64,000 nucleotides of DNA from Lytechinus variegatus (taxonomy: Eukaryota; Echinodermata; Echinoidea; Temnopleuroida; Toxopneustidae), in assembly GCF_018143015.1 (NCBI RefSeq), contig NC_054758.1, forward strand, positions 22,312,001 to 22,376,000, written 5' to 3'. The notes below the pieces were generated by a model that worked only from the letters and a program-made list of their open reading frames with translations, was not told the origin of the DNA and did no database searches. This document shows positions 25,163 to 39,927 of this stretch, one piece after another. The translations under genes were made by a program, and so were the position numbers. Numbering within the stretch: the first letter of the stretch is position 1; each line of letters starts with the position of its first letter.

Positions 25163-25760
25163 GTGATTGGCATATGTTCGCATCTGCAAATAAATTTTCG
25201 TATATACTATTCACATTGAGTAGCAATCACATTGATTTACCTGAATTTAAATAATTGAAATGTGGGGGGAGGGTGTTGTTTTTCCCCTTATTGTAATGCT
25301 GATTGAAATCTAGATGAATTAACGTTACTTCCCTACATTGTACTCTCGTACCATCATTTCTCCATGTATTCACTTCTGGTTATTTTGCGTGTTCTGTTTG
25401 TTTTTTCCTTATGTAATTTGCTTGTCTGTTATATTGAAAATTTTGTTTACAGGGCGCCCTGAAAAACAGTAAAAGACTTTTGATGGGACTACCCTGTATA
25501 GATAAAACGAAATAAATAAATAAATAGATAAATTATTGGGGTTGTGTACATAGTTATTCATTTGTGATTATAATTTCTAAATTCAATAACAACTCTTCAT
25601 CTACTGACGATACTCATACATATTATTTTTCATCCATGTGTAATGATGTACAGTATTTCTTAACATGAAAAACAACCCTAACACATGTATGAATTATACC
25701 CCCCCACACACACCCATACGCCCGAACACATTCAATCTCCCACCACACATTCCAACCATA

Positions 25761-25980
25761 GGCGGCGGAAGCTGGGGGACGGGGGGGGGGGACGTGTCCC
25801 CCCCTAAATTTGAGGAGGGGGGGGGGACGGTCCCCCTAAATTTGTTGTTGATGGCCTTTTTTTTTTTTGCTTGTCAATTTATTTTCCTACGCCCCCTAAA
25901 ATGTTTGGGTTGAGAACCTTTTTTTTGCTTGTAAAATTGTTTTTGGTTGTCCCCTCCTAAAATTTTTGGCTTCCGCCGCC
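25761..25980. mobile_element. MITE-like element with 'GGCGGCGGAAGC' ends
   Basis: Perfect short inverted ends GGCGGCGGAAGC and GCTTCCGCCGCC, with alternating G-rich (GGGGGGACGTGTCCCCCC) and T-rich stretches inside. Confidence 0.6.
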
Positions 25981-26436
25981 AATGATTCCACCCCCCCCCC
26001 CCTATCCATAAAACACACACCTTACCCACATACACAATCATACTCTCTCCCCTCACTCTCTTTACCCCCCCCCCCCCTCTATTAATCGACTTGTCTCCAT
26101 TCTTCATGTTATAATGTCAAACTGGCACAATGTATGTAGGCGAATCGAATCAACATTGGAGTCATTCTCCTTAATTGACCATTTTGTCTGCTTGTCGTTG
26201 AAAAACGCATTTTACATAGACTGAAAACTGGCATTCACATCTCGTTTCTTTACTGCAGACATTAAAATTGGCATGGGTTGACGTCACATTATCAGATTGA
26301 GCAGGTGTTTCTAAATGAAATCTCAATTCTGTAGTTTCTTTTCAGACTAATAAAATGGGTCGCGATGTCTCAACCATATATATTTGGCAAACAGTTATGG
26401 TATTTTTTTCATAGCCATCATCGACACCACCATTAG

Positions 26437-27127
<691 letters not shown>

Positions 27128-27560
27128 ACACACCCCACCCCAAACTAAAATGTTTGAATCGAACCTTAAGTTCAGTGATTTTCATTGACTATTGTTATAA
27201 GCTACGGAAATCCTTGCATGTGATTGGCTCAGAACAAATTTGTCATTGAAAATCACTCGAGGCCTAAACATGTTTCATCAGTGAAATGTACCCCTTATAA
27301 GGCAGTCGCACGTAAAATAAATTGTATTCACTGGAGATTGAAATACAAAGAGCTGGACTTATTGGTTCATTATAGAACAATTAATTTCCTTATCAGGTGT
27401 GAAGTTCACTCATGTATTATTTGCTGTATTCTACTGATTTTGATCATAGACTTAGTTTAATATCATGTTGTTCAACACTTGATTTTTGGACAGCGTTCTC
27501 TCACGTATGCAGATAAGGAGAACATAATGATACATGCTGTTGAACACAATACCTTGCATT

Positions 27561-27717
27561 TAACAGGGGCCGCGGAACCGGGGGGCTGGGGGGGCTTCAG
27601 CCCCCCCCCCCCACTTTTTTCCAAAACCGTGTACAAAAACGCAAAAATGACCATACGATTGTGATTTTTAGCATGGTCAGCCCCCCCACTTTGAAAACCG
27701 TTCCGCGGCCCCTGTTT
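27561..27717. mobile_element. Short MITE 'ACAGGGGCCGCGGAACCG'
   Basis: Left TAACAGGGGCCGCGGAACCG mirrors right CGTTCCGCGGCCCCTGTTTA. G-rich and C-rich tracts stand inside the ends and an AT-rich core separates them. Confidence 0.7.
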
Positions 27718-29345
27718 AATTACACAACAGTTGTAATTAGAGATGCAACAGACTTGCGAATGTATGAAGCTGATTATTGTGTTTGAGAAATAGAGGAAGC
27801 TGATAATTTTATTATAATTTAGTTTTGCAACCTACTTTAAATAACACATACTACGGAATAATGGGAACTGGATTTATGAGAAAGATAGGTTTCTTTCAAT
27901 CTTATTTTTTATTTGACGTTGGAATAGATTTCTCTCATGATCAGGAATGATGTATATTGTATCAAAAAAATAATAAATAATACAAATGCTAATGTTCGGA
28001 TAAACATTATCATGATAATTAGGATTATTTAAAAAAAAATCTTCTATAAGCAGAAAAGAGAAAAGAAGTGAAACAGAACTCATAAACATGTACTCTAAGT
28101 TTTTGCTTCTTTATAATCCCAAATAAGGAAATATTTTTATTTTATTTATATTTTTTATTTAATTCTCAACATGCACCCCATTTCCCATGTTTCCTGTGAA
28201 AAAATACACCTTTATGCAATTCATGCATGTGTACGATTTTGGAGCAGTGGATCCGTCTTGAAATGGCTACCTTTCCAGAACCTCCAAAAAATATAATGTA
28301 ATTTGAAATCGCCATATCAAACTGGTTGTGATCATGATATTTCATATCGTGATAATTTATAAAATACGTGGAAAATATAAAAACAACCCGAAGACCAAAC
28401 AAACTGATAAAGATCTTGTAAAATGACCAATTATTGACTTGGCACAACCTTAATTACCTTTATAGGGGTCAACTGGGTTGGGTTTAGTTTATCTTTATAT
28501 TTTTAAGGGCACTCAAAATCTTGATAACATACCAATGATAACATACCAAGAGTATCGTGAATCCAATTTTATAGGCGACCTCGTTTGAATACAGTCTCGC
28601 CCCTTTCCGATAATGACGGTCGTTTTAAGTATAGGTTACCATGGAAACGACTAAATAGTCTTTGGTTGTGATTAGGTTTATATGAAAAACACGTCTTGAT
28701 TCAGTGTTTGATAATAAGACCAGTAAACGGATGTGTATTTTATTAATAATTAGTTTTCTTTAATTTCCCCGATTACCAACTAGTTTTTGTATTTTCTAAC
28801 ATATCAGTCTGATCAAAACTGAATTCTGAATTTCATTTTTATAATTATCATGTTTATATTCGTTATTATCGTTTTAATTATCATTTTGATCATTAGTGCT
28901 ATCTTTTTATATTTTTATTATAGTAATTATCATTGTTTTTTATCATCATTATTATCATCATTTCATCGTCAAAATTTTGTGATTATCGCCATCATTAATG
29001 TAATCATTATTAAAGATTATCATCTCAAGTCAAACATTCTTTATTCGTTTAGAATGATAGTGAAATGCAGCATAAATAAGTATTTCTTACAAGTACATCA
29101 AAAAGTATTATTATTCTCATATATAACCCTTTCTTGCGTATGCATGGTTACCTTTTTGATATTGATTTTCTTTGTTATTGGAAAGATATGATAATTACTG
29201 TTTAATCACTCTTGACCGGCTGGTCAATTTGTACTTCTATATCTTTTTTCAATGTAATAAAAACGATGACAATATTGATATTACATGTATTAATAAAAAA
29301 ATATCATGATAATGACAAAAATAATGATACTATGATGATAATATA

Positions 29346-29358
29346 AATACTACTACCA

Positions 29359-29395
<37 letters not shown>

Positions 29396-29412
29396 ATAAT
29401 AATAATGATGAT
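29346..29412. repeat. (ACT)n-(AAT)n microsatellite
   Basis: About a dozen CTA/ACT triplets followed by AAT and GAT triplets. Confidence 0.8.
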
Positions 29413-31605
29413 AATAGCCATAATAGTAAGAATAATCATCATCTTTATAATTTTCATAACAACGATATTACCGTTATCATTTGTCACCTATATCTTATGT
29501 AGAAGCTTACCATTTCTCTCACACGTAACTTTCTAGTCGGCATGACGAAATATTCCACGATTCATCCAGATCGTAAAACAATATTTTCTAAAAGCATTAT
29601 CCAATACTCGAGGATGGTAAAAACATCATAGTTATATTCTTGTTGTGGTACACCCACAAGAATCAAGTATTAATGTACCTCGAATTGAATAGTAGTTTGT
29701 AATAACTTCAAAGTGAGAATTGAAGAAATGTCAAAGATTCCAAGTGACAAGTATCGTCCAACGCAACTTAAATAGTCGTTTGTAGTTAGAAGTGAGAAAC
29801 GAAAAACCGATTGATATGTACTGCATGTCAAAAGTATCGTCCCATTCGGTGCCGTTGGGTCAAATTTCGTAAGAAACTGCCGATCTGAAGATATTTTTTT
29901 ACCATCGTCGCCATAAAACCACGGCATCAATAATCAATGATGTAACGAAAGTACGTTTATACAACACTGTAAGTTTGACTCTGCATGCTCATGATACTCT
30001 GCAGAGTGGCGCCGTTGGTTGTGTCGAGAATTAAGAGAATTTTGATCAAGAAGCAGAGATAATTCTCGTGAGCCTCCTTAAGTGTCGAAGAGTCATCAAG
30101 ATCACACAGCAAATGAATTAATGTCCTCGATCGGTGATAAGCGAGGTTAATATCCAAGTAAACCGTTAGACGGAAGGGCATCGCAATCACAAACAGGTGT
30201 TTCGGGAAGACTTCTGTAAGACTCAAGGATGTCAACTATGACCGGTTTTATTTTTGTCGAAGTTCATGGACCATTCTACTTATTCCTGCACAATAATGAG
30301 TATGTACAAAGGCTTCCACCTGCCTCGAAAGCACAAATCGCTTGGAACTTCCTCTTCCTTCCACTGCTTGAAAATTCATTTCAATAACCATCATCCAGTT
30401 GTTGAATGTGCTTGATGAGACCCACCACTGAGTAGAAGTCAACGTAACATTGTTCAAGTCAGAATTGTCTCTCATATTGTATTTCATTCATTAAACTAGA
30501 AACGCTAAGATGATATCAGAAATCCCTTTAATCAGCAATTGCAGGATTTAGATTCAATTTCCAATAACCATTGACCAGATTGGTTACAAATCAGCATCCA
30601 TCAAAGTAATACTACCATTGCTAGGTTGTTAAGAACACCGGTTCCATCCTTAATCATCAGTTAAAGATCGTTTCTCACAGTAAACACATTGGAGGACAAT
30701 CTACTTGTATTTAAAGAACTCCGCCCCTTCTTTCATTGCACACGAATGCATGTCCTATAAAGATTAGTACATAGATTAAAGGATAAAAAGCCCTGAGCTC
30801 TATTTTCAAAGATCAGTGGCCAAAATCATCGCAGGTTTAGCCTAGTGCAGAGCATTGTCAAGTACTTAGCTTTCCAAATGCATTCTGCTTGAATGCACGT
30901 CTTTATAGTCGTTCAACAATCAAGTTCAATTTAGAATGACGAAGTTTGTTGCGCAAAAATAATTCAATCCACCAGGCGGAGCGTGCGAATTAATGTACAA
31001 CGGCCTTTAAAGATTATTAATTAACATGTTCCATGTGACAAAATATTATCTTTTATACACTCCCTGTGGTCTGGACAGGCCTACTTCTTCGGGAGTTTAA
31101 CGCTTTAAGTTGAAATAAGTTCTTTGAAATCCTTAGACCACATCCGCCGGTAGGATACCCCTATACTAGTCCTGTCTTGAGTATTTTAATTAGGCGCATT
31201 ACCGATCCTCTTGATAACGATGTAATGACAGTATTGTCGAAGGGCCTTATGTACATATATAGAATCAGTTAATTAAACATCGGTATACGATGAAGACAAG
31301 CTAATAAAATATATACAAGTCTGTGTCCCTGCTAACTTACGTAGGAGTTCCTTGTTTATTCAAAAGGATAAGAAATCGGTCACCTTCTTTTCTTTGTGCA
31401 TGATTTCCATTTTGTGACTATTTGAACGACAGAATCAAAATGTTATTATATCTATGTTTGATATTTATAATTTGCGTTAAAATCACATGATTAAACAATG
31501 ACGAAATTTGCGAGATACTGATATAGTTTCAAAACACATAATGAATCCGATGTTCCCCCTTCATTGTCACTATTTTGGCTTTTTTTTTTCGGCGAAGGGG
31601 GGGGG

Positions 31606-32282
31606 GGTGTTGCCCGGGAATGTTTGCTTGGTTGATAACAAAGCATGAATGCTTTTGAGGAAGCAACTAGAGGACCAATGGCTCAATGTCTTTTCCGAGG
31701 GACCTGGTAGAGAGAATAAATTCCCTTGGTCACTAGCGTACAAAGTGAGACTCAAACCCAGGTCTCCAGACACTCTTCTCGCTGAGATCTATATTACGGT
31801 CCCTCCTCATAAGAGGGTGGGGTCAAAATTGTAAACCAACTCTTAAGAATAGAGTTGCCTGCAGACACTGGCGGAATTAAGTTTTATGAAATATTTACAA
31901 CTGAATATAATGAAATTGAGGGATGCGGGGGGGGGCGTCGCAACCATCTGAAGAAATTAACATCCATACAATTTCATTATATTCAGTTGTAAATATTTCA
32001 TAAAACTCAATTTCGCCAGTATCTGCAGGCGACTCATATTAAGAGTTGGTTTACAATTTTGGCCCCACCCTCTTATGAGGAGGGGCCGTAATACAGATCT
32101 CAGCGAGTAGAGTGTCTGTAGACCTGGGTTTGAGTCTCACTTTGTACGCTAGTGACCAAGGCAATTCATTCTCACGACTAGGTCCCTCGGAAAAGATATT
32201 GAGCCATTGGTCCTCTATAGTTGCTTCCTCAAAGCATTCATGCTTTCTTATCAACCAAGCAAACATTCCCCCGGGCAACACC
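31606..32282. repeat. Long foldback: two inverted arms of about 313 bp
   Basis: The left arm 31606-31918 starts GGTGTTGCCCGGGAATGTTT. The right arm 31969-32282 ends with the complement, and nearly every base between matches by eye, with roughly twenty differences. The 50-bp spacer contains a G run. Inside each arm is a B-box-like GGGTTTGAGTCTCAC, so the arms may be SINE-derived units joined head to head. No protein is encoded. Confidence 0.85.
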
Positions 32283-32871
32283 ACTATTAACGATAAATAA
32301 TTTCTTGAAATAAAAGTCTTGAAAACTTCAGTAAATGTATGTTAAAGGTCAAGAAGAGGTAAGATGGCCATCGTGTTTGTGTGTCTTTGGTTCTGATAGC
32401 CCATGTAAACACTATTATCTACTACAATACATTGGATCATGTTGTAACCATGTATAACATGTGATATATCTGTAATAGCAATGTTTCACCTTGGAATAAT
32501 CGGTATTTGATTTTGATGACGTGGATGGAAGTTCAAACATAAGGTTCTCTTTTCTTTTATCCTTTTATTTATCATTTCATTCTTTAGACATCGTTTTCTC
32601 AATGTATTTTGTGTTTCATAAACAACGTGGTTCCACTCTCCCCAGCTCCCTTTGGCCTCCTGTCGAGGCCGTGGTGGCTGATCATAATATCCTAACTCGC
32701 TTCGCTCGGGATCATCATCGAAAAAGCATGAAAAGATTAACCGCCAGGGCCTCGACATCGGGCTACTGAACTCTCCAAATCAATTTAAGTGAGGTATCTT
32801 GGTGAACTAGCCTTTATCATTTCTTCCTATACTGTTTCCCTTTTTTGCATTTTTTCTCTACTGGACAAATT

Positions 32872-32990
32872 ATTGATTGATTGAATGGTTGATTGATTGA
32901 TTGATTGATTGATTGGTCGGATGATTGATTGATTGCTTGGTTGATTGATTAGTTGGTTGAATGATTAATTGGTTGATTGAATGATTATTT
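32872..32990. repeat. (GATT)n tetranucleotide repeat
   Basis: Degenerate TGATTGAT units with GGTT and GAAT variants over about 115 bp. Confidence 0.8.
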
Positions 32991-34406
32991 TATTTCCATG
33001 CATCTAATGAACATACAATATAGAATGAATTAACAATTATAAGTCATGTCAAAATAATAGCAGTCATTGTATGGGAGGAGACAGTCAGAGGTACGGTGAC
33101 TTAAAATATGACAAAAAAGGGCCGTGCGGAAAAGCATCGAGCTTGTCAGGAAAACATAAAAATACCCCCTTTGAAAAATAAATTTTACAAATCATAGTGG
33201 GTGGTCGCCCCTGTCCCTTGCATCGCCACTCCGTGTAACTTAATTATTCACATTATTGATTTATATATATACTATTTCATTTACCCTGGGCAGTCTCTCC
33301 ACTCCAGTATACTACTGCTTTACAAGAGATACCTATACAATCAAAGTATAGAACATTGTAATATACAGTAAACTAGCACATATACAATAATATTACGATT
33401 AAATTAAATCCCGAAACGGCACAATATTATAGAAAAACAGGAACATTGTATAGCACAGGGCAATCATGGAGGCATAAAGCCACATTATGAGATAAGATGT
33501 TTTAAAAGCTGCAATTGTATCCCGCAATATATGAGGACACATATAACACTAAACAAAAAAAAAAACTTATTTCTACAATACCGAAAAAAATCAAAGTCAA
33601 CAAAAATGAACATTGATTATAAACAAAGGCAAGAGAATGACATGTTAAAGGATGAACTTTTAAACTTCAAGAACTTTGAGCAGGTAATCACACATAATAT
33701 CAATAGCATTTTTAATTTCAAACTTGATCTGCTTTGGCTATCAAAATCCAATTCATTTGTTATTTTCTTTTGTTAGCCTTATCACTACCCGTGTTTAACG
33801 AGGAATATTTTTGATATCATATCGTTAATTAGGGGCAATTAATATGCACTTGGCACTTTTATCTTCTCTTAATTATGTTAATGAGTTGGCCCAGGCCAGA
33901 ACAGAGTTCATGAAGGAATTATTTATCAATTTGGGTAATCAAAATATAATTCTGAACTTTGATATTTTTTAATCAGTGGTTTATTTCATTTCTATATTCA
34001 CTTTTTTTCTACATACATAATCAAATAAACATAAATACAAATAGATTACACAAATCAATCAAGCTTACACTTTCAAATTGGTATAATAACAATGCAACAA
34101 TATACAATAAACAAATATCATTGATAAAATCAAAACCTTTTTAAAAGTATTATAATCAAACTATATAAATAGCTGTCCATGTATGCTAAAAATAGAAAAG
34201 AAATGAAAAAGGTGACCAGCGAGGTTTGTAAGACGCTGATAAATTAGTAAAGGAGCGTAAATTAATAGGAGATTAGGGAATGTAAGCCCGGGGGCTCAAA
34301 ATAGAAAGCATGGTATCCACTCGTCAATGGAAGTGCCCCCCCCCCGGAGTGTAAGCAGAGATTGGATGTCATTGGTGACTGATGACAAATGCATGGTCGT
34401 GAATGA

Positions 34407-34792
34407 TTAAAGGTATTGTTTAACTTTGTGAGCAGCCGATTTAAAAAAATTCTCAAACCAAGATGAAACATGTGTACAAGTGCATCTATTAGAACTAATA
34501 AACCCTGAAAACAACCATTATTGAAAATGAAAAGCTAAAACTACAAGGCAAACCCCCATTTTGTAAATAGGTGTCTTATAGACGCCTAAATAGTACACAT
34601 AAGTGTATGGGATGAAATTAAGATGGTGTTTCCGGTCACTTTATATTTCAATTTTTGAAGCACTAAATAATTATTTTCGAACGCAATTTTTTCTGGGCTT
34701 CATTTTTGTAACATATCACAGACACAGGTGACAAGTGTGACCTTCTAGCTCAGATTTTTTGAAAGTCAAACCAATGTTAACCAATCACTTTA
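34407..34792 (+). mobile_element. TTAA-bounded MITE, copy 1
   Basis: The ends TTAAAGGTATTGTTTAAC and CAATCACTTTAA are imperfect inverted repeats with TTAA on both borders. The body has GTCTTATAGACGCCTAAAT and GTGTTTCCGGTCACTTTATA. The copy at 49593-49981 is the same sequence on the other strand. Confidence 0.7.
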
Positions 34793-34904
34793 AAAAAATG
34801 ACTGAACAAGATGAATGAGGGTGAAGATACAATTGCAGAATATTGAGGGAGAAGGGGAATAATAATAAATATGAAAAGAAGGGGGGGGGGGGGGTTGGGA
34901 AAGC

Positions 34905-35014
34905 AGTAGCGTACCGTGACCCGGACGAGACAAAGCATTGGGGGGCACTGCATTGTCTGTGAACAATGCGGTGCCCCTAATGCTTTGTCTCCTCCGGGTC
35001 ACGGTCCGCCACTA
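34905..35014. mobile_element. 110-bp hairpin MITE
   Basis: Left TAGCGTACCGTGACCCGGAC and GAGACAAAGCATT mirror right AATGCTTTGTCTCCTCCGGG and TCACGGTCCGCCACTA, leaving a loop of only a few bases around 34961. Transcribed, it would form an almost perfect hairpin. Confidence 0.7.
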
Positions 35015-35734
35015 AGGGAAAGGATAGGAAATAGGATCTGTGTAATTTTCAAATATTCGAGGTTTGTTGAGAGTAGGAGGCAAAAAGTGATTTTTTTGTA
35101 CCTTAAATTTAAATTTACTTGGCTTAAACGCTCTCTTATATTCAAGGGAAGGGGAATTCCAAAATTTGGGAGCAGTGAATATGAAAGTGTTCTTAGAAAA
35201 GTGTTGTACGAGTCTCCTGGTAGGTGATAAAAATTATTTTGTGTCTGGTTGGGTAATGGTAAATATCATTATTTGCTCAAAACATATTGTTAAAGTTGGA
35301 GGGTAATTCGTTGTTTTTATACTGGTACATCAATTAGGTTATTGTTTGTAAAAAAAAAGAACGGCTATGATTACAAGCATCTGCATGTTATACACCTCGA
35401 TCTAAGTAATGTGTGGCATAATGAGAGAACGATAATTCAGATATTAGACAATGAATAAATCCATCGAATGATAATCAAAGTGGAGGTCACATAGGAAGTA
35501 ATTCGGAGAAACAGGCAACAGCCAAGTAGTATATATATATATATTTCTATACCTATACCTATACCATTAACTTACTATCGCCATATTGCTTTACTTCGAT
35601 GAATTCTTCTTTACTGTATACATTTTTAATTTAAAGTTGACTCGTTTCAGATACAGAGAAAGTGGTTTAAATAACATCCCCAAAATACACGCACAAAACA
35701 TCAATGCCCGAACTCCGCCTGTTCACCTCCCCAT

Positions 35735-36017
35735 CCCCCTTCTTTCTTTCTTTCTTTCTTTCTTCCTTTCTTCCTTCCTTCCTTCCTTCTTCCTTCCTTC
35801 CTTCCTTCCTTCCTTCTTCCTTCCTTCCTTCCTTCTTCATTCCTTCCTTCTTCCTTCCTTCCTTCCTTCCTTCCTTTCTTTCTTCCTTCCTTTCTTCCTT
35901 CCTTCTTCCTTCCTTCCTTCCTTCCTTCCTTCCTTCCTTCCTTCCTTCCTTCCTTCCTTCCTTCCTTCCTTCCTTCCTTCCTTCTTTCTTTCTTTCTTCC
36001 TTTCTTCCTTCCTTCCT

Positions 36018-36051
<34 letters not shown>

Positions 36052-36094
36052 TTCCTTCCTTCCTTCCTTCTTTCTTTCTTTCTTTCTTTCTATC
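35735..36094. repeat. (TTCC)n/(TTTC)n array
   Basis: About 360 bp of pure pyrimidine tetranucleotides, alternating TTCC and TTTC blocks, with one CATT interruption. Frames reading Leu-Pro-Ser-Phe or Lys-Glu-Gly-Arg repeats are artefacts. Confidence 0.95.
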
Positions 36095-36462
36095 CACTCT
36101 CTCTGCAGCCCTTCCTCATATAGGATGATGTGGACACTCCTTTCTCTTGTAATTCTCCACGTTCTCGTGTAGTTTTGCAAAAACATCAAAAAGGCACAGA
36201 AAAAAGGTAGCCTAAGTAATGTTTGCTGAAAAGATCTTGGAAAGGTTGGCACACAAACAAGGCATATTGTTGGCTCCTCTGTATTGTGCTTTGGTCTTAT
36301 ATTTAGAACTACCTGTTTAGCGGCTTGGTGCTCCAAAGAGTCAAATACCCATTTTTTTATAATCATATAATATAACTATGTAAAAAGTAAATTGGTGACG
36401 CAAGAGCATTTGAATACCCGAATTTGAATTGAAGTTTTATTCAATGTTATTATTTCTGGTTT

Positions 36463-36618
36463 AATGACATTTGCTCTGTCGGCAATTCGACAATTGCTCC
36501 ACTGTTAATTCCTTACACTTCCATCCTGGGTTTATCACTATACCCTATCCTTAACCCTGCATCAGTAGACGAAATTAAGCCCGGATAAATTGTCGCCAGA
36601 GCAAATGTCGTGTTGCCA
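36463..36618. mobile_element. Short MITE 'TGACATTTGCTCTG'
   Basis: Left ATGACATTTGCTCTGTCGGC and right GTCGCCAGAGCAAATGTCGT are inverted repeats, each followed inside by CAATT-like bases. 156 bp, non-coding. Confidence 0.6.
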
Positions 36619-37118
36619 AATATTATACCATTTTCTTTATTCTTCCCTTTTAAAACATTTTAAATATTAAGGAGAGATCGCTCTTTGCCCCATTCGGTGC
36701 CGCCGATGACAATATAAATCTGATAAATAGCATGAATAGTGAGTATATGAAAATTGAAAGTGAAATGCACGGATCGTTCTGTCTATAGAATAAAATAGAA
36801 TCCCTTTTTTTCCTTTTCGTTACGGTTTATGATTTGTAAATTTCCATCCTCTGACTTTGAAGGGAACTGATAGATTATCCCTTATACAAACACTTAAAAA
36901 AATCATTTTCAGGATTCCAATCTGAGCTATAAGGGAGGCAGTGTTTGTTTTTAGTGAACATCAAGAAAATTACTATGTGGCTTTGCTCATTTGGAATGTA
37001 TTATATTTCAACAAATTACTCCATAAATAAGATGAAAATTTGGTCAGCGGGGGTGTTTTTTTTAAAAAAATTTATCATATCCCTTTTGTCTCCTGTTCCT
37101 TTTGTGGATAGCTATCTT

Positions 37119-37446
37119 GGCAGAAGCGGATCTAGAGGGGGGGGGGGGGGGTTGCACCCCCCCCCCCAAAAAAAAAAATCCGGGGACTATTTTTTTAAAT
37201 CTTATCTTTTTTTTTACAAATTTTCATGGGGGTTAATTTGGCAACGACCTCTATACCAAAAATAGTGGTGTTTTAGATGCAAGAAGACGCCATTTTCACA
37301 CACAGATTTTCAAAAATTTTCCCAACTGACACCCTCCTCCCACACCCTCCCCCCTCGCTCGCTCCGCTCGCTTGGACTCAGTCGCTACGCTCCCTCGCAT
37401 ACCACCCCAACCCCCCCTTTATAAAAAGCTGGATCCGCCCCTGCTT
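37119..37446. mobile_element. MITE-like element with 'GGCGGATCCAGC' ends
   Basis: Left AGAAGCGGATCTAGAGGGGG and right AGCTGGATCCGCCCCTGCTT are inverted. G/C homopolymer runs and T-rich stretches lie inside. Confidence 0.6.
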
Positions 37447-39927
37447 GGTGTATATATTCTACCAGTACCGCGCTTCAACTCCTATATCGGGATACTCATT
37501 TATGTATACCCCAACGAAGCTCGATATATTAAGTAAATTTCGGGCTTATTTTGTCCGTTATATTTGCTTACGACTTCGCGTCTAGGCTTCAAACTGTCCA
37601 CAAAAGAAAGGTTTTGATGCCCGAAGTTAAAGAGCATTGGTAGACAAAGAAATAAAAGGAAGAGTATCTTTATAAAACACTGATTACCTATATCGTCATC
37701 GCCTTGGTGTAAATGGAAATTTGAAAGGGGTCCAACAAGAAGAGGGTGCCTAAAGGGGCATCGAAAGTTTTGACTTTATATTACTGTTACGCTCTTCCTG
37801 CTGACAATAATTGGCTTGTAGAAAAACAACTTTAGAAAGTTATCGATCATGTTGATTGAGTGAAGGAATGTTCATAGGAGTACACAGCGGCAAAACGGCT
37901 TATAACATCGGTAGTGTATGCCTTACGTAAGCTTACTGAATATAGAAGACGCTACATTTATTTAACAATTTTATTATGATTTTTTTTATATATAATTCAG
38001 TTTTTATTCATAAAATAATTATACAACAATAAAAAATAATCAAAAATTGAATACAAAAATAAAATAAAAGGAATAATGGAGCGACATGAATTTCATCACA
38101 TAGAGATTGATAAAGATAACCAGGAACATTAACAGCAAATTATAGCTCAAATCTCCATTTGGGGGAAATGAAGAGTTAGTAAATTTAAATGAAGTTAACA
38201 AAGCAGCGGAATTAAACAAACATCAAATTCTGTTATTTTAATCAATCTTTTGGAGGAGTTAGAACCCCACCAGTTCGTTACGAATTCAAGATTTGATTAT
38301 TTCGTTCTTGCTAAGGAACAAAATGCATTAAATGGAATTATTTCAACAAAAACCTTGGTATTTCGTCATCTCATTGCCAAATCCTAAATACAGTTTATCC
38401 ATCAACGTACTCATTGCTCCCTTCTTGCTGTTCACACTCGGTATACCCCGCAAATGGAATGGTCAACCGCCCCTGTCACATACGATTTACCATTAGAAAT
38501 AGAAACAAGATGAGAAGGAAGAAAGGGAGAGAAGATGAAAGGAAAAATACGGATGAAAAATTGGATCAACCAAAACATTATAACATTTACAGTTTGCAGG
38601 AGAAGGATTGTCATTATAAGCAGATTGTTTGAAACAAAAATGACAACACTTTGAAAATAAGAAGCCTCCAAAATATACAGTAATTCATACATGTGTATCA
38701 GATGAAGAAGAAAGAAAAAAGACATGATAATTAATCATGCATGAATTCCTTAAACAATATTCGATTTTCAGTGTGTGTGTGTTTTAAAGTTTTATGATTA
38801 AAAAAGATGACAAGGCCGTGTCACTGTAGGCCTACCTGTTTTGTTCTCAATCTTTAAAAAGTCATAACCACTTTTGTTCCATATTTTAACCCTCCCCTAA
38901 TTTAGGCCTATAACCTTCACTTAAAATGTGATTATCTTTTTCTTTTAGGTTTTGAAGTTAACAGGTTCGTGATTTAAATGCTATTTTTCTACTCAGCCAG
39001 TTAGTGTTACATTGTTTAAAAACAGAAGAAAGAAAAATGACACGGTCGTGTCACTTACAACTGATATTTGTTTTGTTCTTATCTTTTTAAAAGTCATACT
39101 CACTTTGGTTCCACCGTGTACCCCTCCCCTATCAAAATCACCAAACGCCCCCAGCCCCAAAACGTTATCAATGTGTAATACCTCATTCATATTTTGTTCT
39201 ACGGCGACCGTACGGCGAGTTGAAAACAGCCATTTTAACATTTTTTTTGTAATAGCTAATATACGTGATCTGAATAAAAATGGCCGCCGTAGAGCAAATG
39301 TGACCGAGGTATTAGTTATTGTGGAACATCGCTAAGGGAGGTATCATAACACCAGTAATCAAAGTGAAGTTTAAATTACAAAACAAAACAAAGATACAAT
39401 ACTCCAAAATCGCTTCAAGTAACAGACCATGGGCGAGATAAACACGGCTGTCGACAAAACATAGATGGATATATTACAGGATTGAATGGGGACACTGATG
39501 AAAAAACAGAGTGAAGAAATCAATGTTGTACGTTTCTTATCAGATGAGAAGCGAAACGTGGAGGCATGATCTTGAATTCAGATCTGTGCTATAATACCTT
39601 TAACACTCATCATTTTTTTGTTGCATTTTATTGTGCCTATTCTCAAACTAGAATTATTTTATTTTATTAGGGGAATTAGGTGCGCCAAACCTGATTTGAC
39701 TTGAAAAGGAGAAAAGGCAAAAAAAAAATATCATACAGAGGCGTACATAAATCATGCAAATTTGTAAAAAGTAAGAATGTTCCTGAATTTTTAAGTCGAT
39801 TCCCTTTTTCCATGAAACCGTGTTTATAGATTTGTGAATAAAGCTCCACCTTTTCTAATGATTATTTTTTTAAAATGATTTCACATGTTTCAGAATCAGT
39901 ACACCGTGTTCAGAACACCGGTCGCTC

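Noticed and set aside
28850-29191. Hydrophobic 113-codon frame resembling a membrane protein
   Set aside because: Comes from an ATT/ATC-rich low-complexity tract that codes for Ile, Leu and Phe by composition.
29670-30487. Cluster of three minus-strand frames of 79-92 codons
   Set aside because: The sequence looks unique and somewhat richer in GC, but the frames share no family pattern and have no matching splice sites; not supportable as a gene.
35701-36366. Open frames of Lys-Glu-Gly-Arg and Leu-Pro-Ser-Phe repeats, up to 221 codons
   Set aside because: Translations of the TTCC/TTTC array.
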